From: DASYLJ01 sp964432595
GTDB lineage: Bacteria > Desulfobacterota > Binatia > DP-6
Assembly: GCA_964432595.1 (NCBI GenBank)
Contig: CAYSOF010000007.1
Coordinates: 124,001-188,000 of the forward strand
DNA length: 64,000 bases
Direction of reading: 5' to 3'
Shown: positions 35,593-43,733 of the stretch, one piece after another
Layout of the letters: every line of letters starts with the position of its first letter
How positions within the stretch are numbered: the stretch's first letter is position 1
The notes under the pieces: generated by a model
What the model was told of the DNA's origin: nothing
Database searches by the model: none
What the model saw: the letters and a program-made list of their open reading frames with translations, nothing else
Made by a program: the position numbers and the translations under genes

Positions 35593-36185
35593 CTTCCAGC
35601 CCGCGCGGAGCCCGCACCCGCGCCGACATTCTGGACGTCGCCTGGCGCGTGATCGCCGAGCACGGCACGCACGTGTCGATGGCGCAGATCGCCGAGGCCG
35701 TCGGGCTCACCCGGCAAGCGGTCTACGTCCACTTCCGCTCGCGCGGCGGTCTGCTCGTGGCGCTCGTCCGTCGCGCCGACGACCGGGCCGACATCCACGC
35801 GCGCTTCCGCGCCGCGCTCGCCCTGGACGATCCACGCCGCCGGCTCGACGCGTTCCTGCGCGTCTGGTTCGACTTCGTGCCGACGATCCACCCCGTCGCG
35901 AGCTCGCTGATGCGTGCCCGGCGGGACGATCCGGAGGCGGCGGCCGCGTGGCGCGATCGTATGACGGCGCTCCACCGCGGCTTCGTGGTGCTGACCCGGT
36001 CGCTGCGACGCGACGGCGCGCTCGCACCGGGGTGGATGGCGTCCGCCGCCGCAGACTACCTCTGGGCCGGCTCGTCGGTGCAGACGTGGGAATTGCTCGC
36101 GGTCGATCGCAGGTGGGGCGCGGCGCGCGCGTCACGCGTCCTTCGACGCACGCTCGCCGCCGCCGTCCTCGCCGTCTCTGCATGA
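35586..36185 (+). CDS. TetR-family transcriptional regulator
   Basis: 199 aa. The N-terminal helix-turn-helix (about 10-56) reads TRADILDVAWRVIAEHG, HVSMAQIAEAVGLTRQAVY and VHFRSRGGLL. The C-terminal ligand domain is not assignable. The start is GTG inside the palindromic operator. Context (divergent from a DUF1330-type gene) suggests local, self-limiting control. Confidence 0.9.
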   Translation: MSTSSPRGARTRADILDVAWRVIAEHGTHVSMAQIAEAVGLTRQAVYVHFRSRGGLLVALVRRADDRADIHARFRAALALDDPRRRLDAFLRVWFDFVPTIHPVASSLMRARRDDPEAAAAWRDRMTALHRGFVVLTRSLRRDGALAPGWMASAAADYLWAGSSVQTWELLAVDRRWGAARASRVLRRTLAAAVLAVSA

Positions 36186-36209
36186 GGGAGCCGGCCGGCG
36201 ACCGGGCAC

Positions 36210-36449
36210 CTACTCGAAGACCAGCGAGACCGACCAGTGGTACCCGAGCAGCGCGAGGAGGCCGACGACCGCGGCGAGCGTTGCCGCGCCCGCAACGCCG
36301 AGCGTGAGGTCCCCGGGCTCCCATCGCGGCCACAGCCGACGCGCCGGCGTCAGGACGATCCACCCGACCGTGAGCAGCACGAATTCGCCGAGGATCTCGA
36401 GAAGCAGCCAACCCACGACACAGGCGATGGCGAACAATGCCAGCGTCAC
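36210..36449 (-). CDS. Small membrane protein, two helices
   Basis: 79 aa. Two hydrophobic segments, about residues 3-35 (LFAIACVVGWLLLEILGEFV) and 50-70 (GVAGAATLAAVVGLLALLGY), flank a basic loop ARRLWPRWEPGD. No family recognised. It converges with tetR 24 bases away. Coding potential is supported by an intact ATG frame and hydrophobic pattern but not by homology. Confidence 0.55.
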   Translation of the reverse strand: MTLALFAIACVVGWLLLEILGEFVLLTVGWIVLTPARRLWPRWEPGDLTLGVAGAATLAAVVGLLALLGYHWSVSLVFE

Positions 36450-36596
36450 GTTCGACCCTCGCCGCTACGGACAGGAGAATGGCGGCCGACGACCTCGACG
36501 AGCCAGATGCTTTCCGCACCCGACAGCACAACGCTCGCAGTGTCGCGGTGAACCGCGCCATAGACAAGCGGCTCGCGAGCTCGGCGCCGTCCTGGG

Positions 36597-37535
36597 CTAG
36601 CCGCAGATCAAGTCGACGCGCAGCGGGACGTCGACGACCAAGCGCTCCACCGGCTCGAGGATGTCGCCGTCGAGCATGATGTGGGTCGGACGCGCGAAGC
36701 GGATCGTCAGCTTCTTGCCGAGGCTGTCGTAGAGGAGCGGCTCGCCGGTCGGGAACCCGCGGTACACGCGCGCGACGCGGCGGATCAGCCGTCGCGCCGG
36801 GATCGGCCCGCCCAGCACGTGGAAATAGCCGCGCTTGCGGTTCGCGAGGTACGTCGGCTGGAAGCCGAGCGCCATCTGCTCGATCGTCGACGCGAAGAAG
36901 AACGTGAAGAGCCGGAACGGCAGCGGCTCCTCGTCGCAGTCGATGTCGGCCTCGATGGCCTGGAACACGGCGCGCGAGATGTGCGTGCCGAGCATCGCCG
37001 ACCCCATGAGCCGCCCGAGGAGCCGCGCGGCCTGCCACGGCCCCTGCTTGTCGAGCGCGTAGTACGCGCGCAGGTAGTTCACCGCGGTCCCGAAGCTCAG
37101 CAGGAAGCCGACCTCGGTGCCGTTGACGCGCAACACGTCGCGCTCGGTGGTGACGTGGGTGTGGCCGCGCCGGTAGTCGCGTACGACGCGGGCCAGCACC
37201 GCTTCGGGGCCGCCGCGACGCCCGCCGGTGGCGTCGGCGATGTAGTTGATCGTGCCGGCGCGCAGCGGCAGCAGGTAGGGCAGCTTCTTGTCGCCGTACA
37301 CCTTGTGGAACGCGGTCAGGGTGCAGTGGTCGCTGCCGTCGCCGCCGCAGATCGCGAGGATGTCGACGTCGCGCTCGTGGAACTCGTGCGCCACCTCCTC
37401 GATCGCTTCGAGCGAGGCCGTCGTGCGCACCCAGCCGAACGGGCCGAGGATCTCGCTCATCCGCTTGTCCCGCACCCCGGCCAACTTTTTGTTGGCCTTG
37501 GCGTGCGGGTTGATGATGACGCCGATCCCAGGCAC
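36597..37535 (-). CDS. Diacylglycerol/lipid kinase catalytic-domain protein
   Basis: 312 aa of the YegS/BmrU type. NPHAKANKK near the N-terminus, CGGDGSDHCTL as the nucleotide-binding GGDG motif, and PLRAGTINYIADATGG match the DAGK catalytic domain; the second beta domain follows. The likely role is phosphorylation of a membrane lipid. GTG at 37535 shares a base with the rlmN stop (TAGTG). A small hairpin at 36544-36557 lies downstream. Confidence 0.85.
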   Translation of the reverse strand: MPGIGVIINPHAKANKKLAGVRDKRMSEILGPFGWVRTTASLEAIEEVAHEFHERDVDILAICGGDGSDHCTLTAFHKVYGDKKLPYLLPLRAGTINYIADATGGRRGGPEAVLARVVRDYRRGHTHVTTERDVLRVNGTEVGFLLSFGTAVNYLRAYYALDKQGPWQAARLLGRLMGSAMLGTHISRAVFQAIEADIDCDEEPLPFRLFTFFFASTIEQMALGFQPTYLANRKRGYFHVLGGPIPARRLIRRVARVYRGFPTGEPLLYDSLGKKLTIRFARPTHIMLDGDILEPVERLVVDVPLRVDLICG

Positions 37536-38599
37536 TACGCGGCGGGTCTCGCGGCGGCCAGCTGGCCGCACGCCGCCTGGATGTCCTGGCCGCGGCTCTC
37601 ACGGATCGTCGCGTTGAGCCCGTGCTCGCGGAGGATGGACTGAAAGCGCACGACGCGCGCCCGCGGGCTCGGCGTGAATGCCGCACCGGGGAACGGATTC
37701 CAGGGGATCAGGTTCACCTTGACACGCAGCCCGTGCAGGACGCTGACGAGCGCGCGCGCGTCGCCGTCGGCGTCGTTCTCGCCCGCCAGCATGACGTACT
37801 CGAACGTGATGCGCTGGCGGCGCGCGAGCGGCACGTCGCGACACGCGCGCAGCAGCTCCGCGAGCGGGTAGCGACGATTGATCGGCACCAGCCGCTCGCG
37901 CTGGACGTCGGTCGGCGCGTGCAGCGAGACGGCGAGGTTCACCCGCGTCTCGGCGATGAAGCGCGCGATCAGCGGCGCGAGCCCGACCGTCGACACCGTG
38001 ATCCGCCGCGGCGAGATCGCCAGCCCCCACTCCGCCGTCAGGATTTCGAGCGCCGCGACCACGGCGTCGTAATTCGCGAGCGGCTCCCCCATGCCCATCA
38101 GGACGACGTTCGTCAGCGCCCGCGGCGCGGCCACGGTCATCCCCGCGCGTACCTGCCCGACGATCTCCGCCGGCGTCAGGTTGCGGATGAGGCCGAGCTG
38201 CGCCGTCGCACAGAACCCGCAGCCCATGCCGCAGCCCGCCTGGCTCGAGATGCAGAGCGTGAGCCGGTCGCGCGCGCCGCCGGCCCGGTCGACCTGCGGG
38301 ATCAGCACGCTCTCGATCGCGGCGACGCGTCCGCCGTTGCCCTCGGGCGGCAGGTGGAACAGCAGCTTCTGCGTGCCGTCGCGGGCCGCCGCGACCGCCG
38401 TCGGAGTCAGGCGGTCGATCGTGAAGGCCGCGCTGAGCCGGCCGCGGAACCCGCGCGAGAGGTTCGACATCTCGTCGAACGACGTGGCACCCTTCCGGTG
38501 CACCCACGCCAGCACCTGTCCCGCCCGATAGGTCGGCTCCCCCACCTCGGCGCACCAGGCCTCCATCGCGGCCCGGGTCAGGTTCTGCACGTCGCGCAT
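37535..38599 (-). CDS. rlmN: 23S rRNA (adenine2503-C2)-methyltransferase RlmN
   Basis: 354-aa radical-SAM enzyme that methylates A2503 of 23S rRNA and A37 of some tRNAs. The iron-sulfur site is CGMGCGFCATAQ (Cx3Cx2C). MGMGEPLANYDAVVAALEIL and RITVSTVGLAPLI are family motifs, and SRGQDIQAACGQLA carries the C-terminal methyl-carrying cysteine. ATG at 38599 gives MRDVQNLTRAAMEAW; the in-frame extension to 38878 is not credible. Confidence 0.95.
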   Translation of the reverse strand: MRDVQNLTRAAMEAWCAEVGEPTYRAGQVLAWVHRKGATSFDEMSNLSRGFRGRLSAAFTIDRLTPTAVAAARDGTQKLLFHLPPEGNGGRVAAIESVLIPQVDRAGGARDRLTLCISSQAGCGMGCGFCATAQLGLIRNLTPAEIVGQVRAGMTVAAPRALTNVVLMGMGEPLANYDAVVAALEILTAEWGLAISPRRITVSTVGLAPLIARFIAETRVNLAVSLHAPTDVQRERLVPINRRYPLAELLRACRDVPLARRQRITFEYVMLAGENDADGDARALVSVLHGLRVKVNLIPWNPFPGAAFTPSPRARVVRFQSILREHGLNATIRESRGQDIQAACGQLAAARPAA

Positions 38600-38666
38600 C
38601 GGCCGGCGATCTTTACACAATGAACCTGGCGGCGCACACCCGCGTACTACGGGCCAAGGAGGACAC

Positions 38667-39041
38667 ATGACCGATCGCCGCCCCTGTCCGTTCTGTGCCC
38701 AGGAGATCGCCGCCGAGGCGGCCCGCTGCCCGCATTGCCGCTCGCGGCTGCTCGCGATCGATCCCGCGTCCTGGCACCGCGACCATCCGGAGCGCCGCAT
38801 CGCCGGCGTCGCGACGGCCGTCAGCCGGGCGCTCGCGATCCCCCTCAGCTGGACGCGCGTCGGCTTCGTACTGCTCACCTTCTTCCACCTGCTCGGCCCG
38901 GCCCTCTACCTGGCGCTCTGGGTCATGATCCCGTGGTCGCCGCAGGGCGAGCCACCGTTCGAGCGCGGTCTCGACCTGGCCCGCTCCGAATGGGAGCGCT
39001 TCCGCGGCGGCGGCACGCCCTCCCAGGGCCCGGCCGCATGA
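38667..39041 (+). CDS. Zinc-ribbon PspC-domain protein 1
   Basis: 124 aa. An N-terminal zinc ribbon (CPFCAQEIAAEAARCPHC) is followed by a PspC-like domain (about 45-90, RIAGVATAVSRALAIPLSWT) with a hydrophobic helix FVLLTFFHLLGPALYLALWV. A strong site AGGAGG precedes the ATG. PspC proteins sense envelope stress at the inner membrane. First gene of a four-gene run with an ECF sigma and anti-sigma. Confidence 0.85.
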   Translation: MTDRRPCPFCAQEIAAEAARCPHCRSRLLAIDPASWHRDHPERRIAGVATAVSRALAIPLSWTRVGFVLLTFFHLLGPALYLALWVMIPWSPQGEPPFERGLDLARSEWERFRGGGTPSQGPAA

Positions 39042-39068
39042 TCGTGCTACACCTGCGCACGAGCGCGG

Positions 39069-39587
39069 ATGGACGACGCGACCGCCGACGAGGCGCTCGT
39101 GCGCCGCTTGGCAGAAGGCGACGCGCGAGCGCTGGAGCTCCTCACCGCCCGGTGGGAGCAGCCGCTGCATCGCTTCCTCCACCGTCACACCGGAGGCCGC
39201 GACGTCGATGACCTCCATCAGGAGACGTGGCTGCGCGTCGTCCGCGCGGCGGGACGCTTCGATCCCACGCGACGCTTCTCGACGTGGCTCTTCCAGATCG
39301 CGCTCAACCTCTGCCGCGACTGGCATCGCCGGCCGCCGCCCGACCCCGTCGACCCGTCCGATGTCTCCCTCACCAGCCCCGCGCCGTCGTCCGCGGGCGT
39401 CGACGCGCGCCGGCTGCTCGCCGCGCTGCCGGAGGCGCAACGCAGCGCCGTCATCCTGCGCTACTACCACGACCTCGACGAGGACGAGGTCGCCACGATC
39501 CTCGACGTTCCGCGAGGCACGGTGAAGAGCCGTCTCCACCACGCGATGAAGCGTCTGGTCGCGATGGCGAAAGGCTCCGACGCATGA
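39069..39587 (+). CDS. ECF RNA polymerase sigma factor
   Basis: 172 aa. Region 2: DLHQETWLRVVRAAGRFDP and FSTWLFQIALNLCRDWHR, which contact core and the -10 box. Region 4: LPEAQRSAVILRYYHDLDED and VATILDVPRGTVKSRLHHAM, the -35-binding helix-turn-helix. Nothing beyond regions 2 and 4 is present. The stop overlaps the anti-sigma ATG (ATGA), typical of co-transcribed sigma/anti-sigma pairs. Confidence 0.93.
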   Translation: MDDATADEALVRRLAEGDARALELLTARWEQPLHRFLHRHTGGRDVDDLHQETWLRVVRAAGRFDPTRRFSTWLFQIALNLCRDWHRRPPPDPVDPSDVSLTSPAPSSAGVDARRLLAALPEAQRSAVILRYYHDLDEDEVATILDVPRGTVKSRLHHAMKRLVAMAKGSDA

Positions 39588-40048
39588 CCTGCGACGACGC
39601 GCTGACTCAGCTGCTGCTGCACGACGACGTGCCGCCGCCCGTCGAGACGCATCTCGCGACGTGCGCGGCGTGCGCCGCCGCCGTCGGCGACGTGCGTCGC
39701 GTCGCGCACGCGCTGGCCGCCGACGTCGTGCCGGCACCGTCGCCGGGCCTGTCGGCACGCGTCCTGCTCGCCGCCGCGCCACTCCTCGCGGCGCGCCGTC
39801 GCACGGTCGACTGGCAACGCGTCGCCGCGGCCATCGCCGCCGCGATCCTGCCGTTGCCGCTGATCCTGGCCGTCGACTGGTGGATCGTGACGCAGATGCG
39901 CCACGTCCTCTCCACCGTGCTGCCCGACGCCGTCAGCCTCTTCCTCGTCGGCAACTACGTCGCGCTGCTGGCGCTGCTCCTGACGCTCACCTACGCCGCC
40001 GTGCCGTTGCTCGCGAGCCGGCCCGTCTTCGAGGACCCCCATGCCTGA
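39584..40048 (+). CDS. Anti-sigma factor with zinc (ZAS-like) motif
   Basis: 154 aa. The N-terminal ETHLATCAAC gives the HxxxCxxC zinc-binding anti-sigma motif (about 22-31). A membrane helix follows at about 85-105 (VAAAIAAAILPLPLILAV) and another near 120-145, so the protein is likely anchored in the inner membrane with its zinc domain in the cytoplasm. It overlaps the start of the second PspC gene. Confidence 0.85.
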   Translation: MTCDDALTQLLLHDDVPPPVETHLATCAACAAAVGDVRRVAHALAADVVPAPSPGLSARVLLAAAPLLAARRRTVDWQRVAAAIAAAILPLPLILAVDWWIVTQMRHVLSTVLPDAVSLFLVGNYVALLALLLTLTYAAVPLLASRPVFEDPHA

Positions 40049-40388
40049 CGTCCCGACCCAACGCTGTCCTTACTGCGCGGAGGAGATCCGCGCCGAGGCC
40101 GTGAAGTGCCGCTTCTGCGGCAGCATGCTGTCCGGTCACGCCCTGACGCGCACGTGGTTCCGCTCGCGCGAGCACCGGAAGATCGCCGGCGTCTGCGCCG
40201 GCCTCGCCGAGGAGTTCGGCATCTCCGTCACCGTCATGCGGCTCGCCTTCCTGCTCGGCACGCTCATCGGCGGCGGCATGGGCATCGTCATCTACCTGGT
40301 GCTGTGGGTCGTGATGCCCTACCGGCCCGAGACGCTGCCCGTGCCGGACACCCGCCCTCCGCTCATGAGGCCACCGGGGGCGGTGTGA
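40041..40388 (+). CDS. Zinc-ribbon PspC-domain protein 2
   Basis: 115 aa, same layout as the first PspC protein: zinc ribbon CPYCAEEIRAEAVKCRFC, then EHRKIAGVCAGLAEEFGISV and the helix LAFLLGTLIGGGMGIVIYLV. Overlaps the anti-sigma stop by 8 bases. Two PspC genes flanking one sigma/anti-sigma pair suggest a shared envelope-stress regulon. The last 26 bases overlap the convergent EamA gene. Confidence 0.88.
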   Translation: MPDVPTQRCPYCAEEIRAEAVKCRFCGSMLSGHALTRTWFRSREHRKIAGVCAGLAEEFGISVTVMRLAFLLGTLIGGGMGIVIYLVLWVVMPYRPETLPVPDTRPPLMRPPGAV

Positions 40389-41175
40389 CCGGGCGCGGTC
40401 GCGCGGCGAGCCCGACGGCGATCAGCATCAGCACACCGCCGATCAGCACCTGCGCATCGACCACCTCGCCGACGAGCAGCGCCTCCAGCGCCGCGGCCGT
40501 CACGATGCTCGTCGCCGCCGCCAGGCTCCCGGCAGTCGCCGAGACGTAGCCGAGCCCATGATGCAGCAGCCACTGGCCGCCGGTCGACGTCAGCACGACG
40601 CCGGCGAGCGCCAGCGCGAGGCGCGGCGTCATCGGCGGCACGCCGGCCAGCATCGACGGCGCGGTCACCGCCGCGCCGACCGCCATGAACCACACGGTGA
40701 TGAGCGACGCGCTCTCCGTCCTCCGGAGCGCGCCGGCGGTGGCGACCGCGCCGCCGGCGAGGACGCCGCCGAGGAGCCCGAAGACGCCGCCCGTGACGAT
40801 CCCGGGGACCATCGCGGTCTCGCCGCGAATCGCGAGCGCGGCGCCCACGACGTTCAGCACGAGCGCGGCGGCGACGTGCGTCGTGAACGGCTCGCCCATC
40901 AGGGTCGCCGCGAAGAGCGCCGTCCACACCGGGTACGTCGAGTGCAGCAGCGTCGCGAGCCCGGCGCCCGCCAGGTCGATCGCCACGAAGTAGAAGCTGA
41001 TCGCGAACGCGCCAAGCAGCGACCGCTGCATGAGCTTCCACACGCTGCTCCGCTGCGGCCACAGGCCGCGCCCGCGCGTCGTCACCAGCAGCAGCACGAA
41101 CGACCCGAAGAAGCGGACGCACGTCACCTGCAAGACCGGCATCTCCTGCACGGCCAGGCGGACGCACACCGCCAT
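40363..41175 (-). CDS. EamA-family transporter 2
   Basis: 270 aa from the ATG at 41175, with about nine hydrophobic helices and two EamA repeats (STYPVWTALFAATLMGEPFT; SIVTAAALEALLVGE). The frame continues upstream with SAFFLAAVLFGAMAVCVRLA, the missing first helix. The nearest possible start there is CTG at 41214, just before the ndk stop, so the true protein is probably 283 aa. Substrate unknown. Confidence 0.82.
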   Translation of the reverse strand: MAVCVRLAVQEMPVLQVTCVRFFGSFVLLLVTTRGRGLWPQRSSVWKLMQRSLLGAFAISFYFVAIDLAGAGLATLLHSTYPVWTALFAATLMGEPFTTHVAAALVLNVVGAALAIRGETAMVPGIVTGGVFGLLGGVLAGGAVATAGALRRTESASLITVWFMAVGAAVTAPSMLAGVPPMTPRLALALAGVVLTSTGGQWLLHHGLGYVSATAGSLAAATSIVTAAALEALLVGEVVDAQVLIGGVLMLIAVGLAARPRPVTPPPVAS

Positions 41176-41220
41176 CGCTCCGAAGAGGACGGCGGCGAGG
41201 AAGAAGGCGGACAGGTGGCC

Positions 41221-41655
41221 TTACGGCGCGGCGGTCGCGCCCGGGAGCTCCACACCCGGGAAGAAGAACGCGATCTCGACCCGTGCCGTCTCCGGCGCAT
41301 CCGAGCCGTGGGACGCGTTCTGCTCCACGTCGGTCCCGAACTCGCCCCGGACGGTGCCCTTGGGAGCCTTGGTGGAATCGGTCGGGCCCATCAGGTCGCG
41401 CCAGCGCTTGATGGCGCCGTCGGCCTCGAGCACGCCGACGAACACCGGTCCGGACGTCATGAACTTCACGAGGTCGGGAAAGAACTTCCGCTCCTTGTGG
41501 ACGGCGTAGAAGCGCTCCGCCTCCGACGCCGCCAGCGTCCGCACCTGGCCGGCGACGAGCGTGAGCCCGTTCTCCTGGATCATGGTGAGGACCTTCCCGA
41601 GGACGCCCTTGCGCATGGCATCGGGCTTGACGATGAAGAACGTGCGTTCGGTCAC
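41221..41655 (-). CDS. ndk: Nucleoside diphosphate kinase
   Basis: 144 aa, the usual subunit size. TERTFFIVKPDAMRKGVLGK, the active-site histidine in VEQNASHGSD, and GTVRGEFGTDVE are standard. It starts with GTG overlapping the sucD stop (GTGA). Ndk exchanges phosphates between NTPs and is known to associate with succinyl-CoA synthetase in some bacteria, which fits this coupling. Confidence 0.95.
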   Translation of the reverse strand: MTERTFFIVKPDAMRKGVLGKVLTMIQENGLTLVAGQVRTLAASEAERFYAVHKERKFFPDLVKFMTSGPVFVGVLEADGAIKRWRDLMGPTDSTKAPKGTVRGEFGTDVEQNASHGSDAPETARVEIAFFFPGVELPGATAAP

Positions 41656-42539
41656 TGGAGCTTTCCTGCCTTTCGTAGTGCTTCCTGCATGGTGACGCCG
41701 AGCCGCGCGGGGCTGGCGGACATGGTCACACCGGCGGCTTCGAGTGCCGCCATCTTCTCTTTCGCCGTGCCCTTGCCGCCCGCGATGATCGCGCCGGCGT
41801 GGCCCATGCGCTTCCCTTCCGGCGCCGTCTGACCGGCGATGAAGCTGACGACCGGCTTCGTCACGTGCTGCTCGATGAACGCCGCCGCCTCTTCCTCGGC
41901 GCTGCCGCCGATCTCGCCGATCATGATGACGGCGTCGGTGCCGGCGTCGTCCTGGAAGAGCCGGAGCGCGTCGATGAAGCCGGTGCCGATGATCGGGTCG
42001 CCGCCGATGCCGATGCACGTCGACTGGCCGATGCCGAGCTGCGTGAGCTGGAACACCGCCTCGTACGTGAGCGTGCCGCTGCGCGAGACGACGCCGACGC
42101 GGCCGGCCTTGTGGATGTAGCCGGGCATGATGCCGATTTTGCACTCGCCGGGCGTGATGACGCCGGGGCAGTTCGGCCCGATGAGCCGCGTGTTCCGTCC
42201 CTCGAGCGCGCGCTTCACGCGCACCATGTCGACGACGGGTACGCCCTCGGTGATGCAGACGACGAGCGGAATGCCCGCGTCGGCCGCCTCGAGGATGGCG
42301 TCGGCCGCGCCGGGCGGCGGCACGTAGATGACCGAGGCGTTGGCGCCCGTCTTTTCGACGGCCTGCGCGACGGTGTCGAAGATCGGGATGCCCTCGAAGT
42401 CGGTGCCGCCGCGGCCGGGCGTGACGCCCGCGACCATCTGCGTGCCGTACTCCTTGCAGAGGCGCGTGTGCAGCTGGCCGGTGGCACCCGTGATGCCCTG
42501 CGTGAGGACCTTCGTGTTCTTGTCGACGAGGACGCTCAT
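41652..42539 (-). CDS. sucD: Succinyl-CoA ligase subunit alpha
   Basis: 295 aa. CoA-binding domain with VLTQGITGATGQLHTRLCKE, and the phosphorylated histidine in GHAGAIIAGGKGTAKEKM. Catalyses the reversible substrate-level phosphorylation of succinyl-CoA to succinate with SucC. It lies 27 bases after sucC. Confidence 0.96.
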   Translation of the reverse strand: MSVLVDKNTKVLTQGITGATGQLHTRLCKEYGTQMVAGVTPGRGGTDFEGIPIFDTVAQAVEKTGANASVIYVPPPGAADAILEAADAGIPLVVCITEGVPVVDMVRVKRALEGRNTRLIGPNCPGVITPGECKIGIMPGYIHKAGRVGVVSRSGTLTYEAVFQLTQLGIGQSTCIGIGGDPIIGTGFIDALRLFQDDAGTDAVIMIGEIGGSAEEEAAAFIEQHVTKPVVSFIAGQTAPEGKRMGHAGAIIAGGKGTAKEKMAALEAAGVTMSASPARLGVTMQEALRKAGKLQ

Positions 42540-42566
42540 TGGAGAACTCTCTTCGCTACGCTCATG

Positions 42567-43733
42567 TCAGGCCGCCCTCTTCGACGCCGCGACGGCCTTC
42601 TCGGCGCCGTCGAGCATGTCGACCGCGCTGATGATGTCGAGGCCGGACTCGGCCAGGATCTTCTTGCCCTGCTCCACGTTCGTCCCTTCCATGCGGACGA
42701 CGAGCGGCACCTTCAAGCCGACCTCCTTCGCCGCGGCGACGACGCCCTCGGCGAGCACGTCGCAGCGCAGGATGCCGCCGAAGATGTTGATGAAGATGGC
42801 CTTCACGGCCGTGTCGGACAGGATGATCTTGAACGCCGCCTTCACCTTCTCGGTGTTGGCGCCGCCGCCGACGTCGAGGAAGTTGGCGGGCGCGCCCCCC
42901 GCGGCCTTCACCGAGTCCATGGTGGCCATCGCCAGGCCGGCGCCGTTCACCATGCAGCCGATGTTGCCGTCGAGCGCGATGTACGAGAGGTCGTACTTCG
43001 CCGCCTCGATCTCGCGCGGGTCCTGCTCGTTCTGGTCGTTCAGCGCCTTCACGTCGGCGTGACGGAAGAGCGCGTTGTCGTCGAAGCCGATCTTGGCGTC
43101 GAGCGCCATGACGTCGCCGTCCTCGGTGATGACGAGCGGGTTGATCTCGACGAGCGAGCAGTCGAGCTCGACGAACGCCCGCGCGAGCGACTGCAGGAAG
43201 CCGACGGCCTTGCCCATCTGCTCCTTCGTCAGCCCGAGCGCGAAGGCGACGCGGCGCGCCTGGTAGCCGGCCAGGCCGACGACCGGATCGAGCGTCTCCT
43301 TGAGGATCTTCTCCGGCGTCTTCGCGGCGACCTCTTCGATCTCCATGCCGCCTTCGGTCGACGCCATCAGCGTCACGCGGCCGGTGGAGCGGTCGACCAC
43401 CATGCCGACGTAGAGCTCGCGGGCGATCTTGCAGCCCTGCTCCACCAGCAGCCGGCGCACGACGCGACCCTGCGGGCCGGTCTGATGCGTGACGAGCGTC
43501 TTCCCGAGGATCTCGGTGGCGGCGGCGCGCGCGGCGCCCTCGTCTTTCACCACCTTGACGCCGCCCGCCTTGCCACGCCCGCCGGCGTGGATCTGCGCCT
43601 TCACGACGCACGGGAAGCCGAGCTCGCGCGCGGCGGCCACCGCTTCGTCGACGGTGAAGCACGCCTTCCCGTTCGGCACTGCCACGCCGTACTTGCGCAG
43701 CAGCTCCTTGCCCTGGTGCTCGTGGATGTTCAT
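42567..43733 (-). CDS. sucC: Succinyl-CoA ligase subunit beta
   Basis: 388 aa, full length. ATP-grasp domain: MNIHEHQGKELLRKYGVAVP, VKAQIHAGGRGKAGGVKVVK, NPLVITEDGDVMALDAKIGF, and the C-terminal domain with NFLDVGGGANTEKV and NIFGGILRCD. Determines nucleotide specificity. ATG at 43733 overlaps the mdh stop. Confidence 0.96.
   Translation of the reverse strand: MNIHEHQGKELLRKYGVAVPNGKACFTVDEAVAAARELGFPCVVKAQIHAGGRGKAGGVKVVKDEGAARAAATEILGKTLVTHQTGPQGRVVRRLLVEQGCKIARELYVGMVVDRSTGRVTLMASTEGGMEIEEVAAKTPEKILKETLDPVVGLAGYQARRVAFALGLTKEQMGKAVGFLQSLARAFVELDCSLVEINPLVITEDGDVMALDAKIGFDDNALFRHADVKALNDQNEQDPREIEAAKYDLSYIALDGNIGCMVNGAGLAMATMDSVKAAGGAPANFLDVGGGANTEKVKAAFKIILSDTAVKAIFINIFGGILRCDVLAEGVVAAAKEVGLKVPLVVRMEGTNVEQGKKILAESGLDIISAVDMLDGAEKAVAASKRAA

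Noticed and set aside
36437..36679. Plus-strand open frame between the small membrane protein and the lipid kinase
   Set aside because: It is Arg/Ser-rich, overlaps the kinase 3' end in antisense and has no ribosome site; it looks like a shadow frame.
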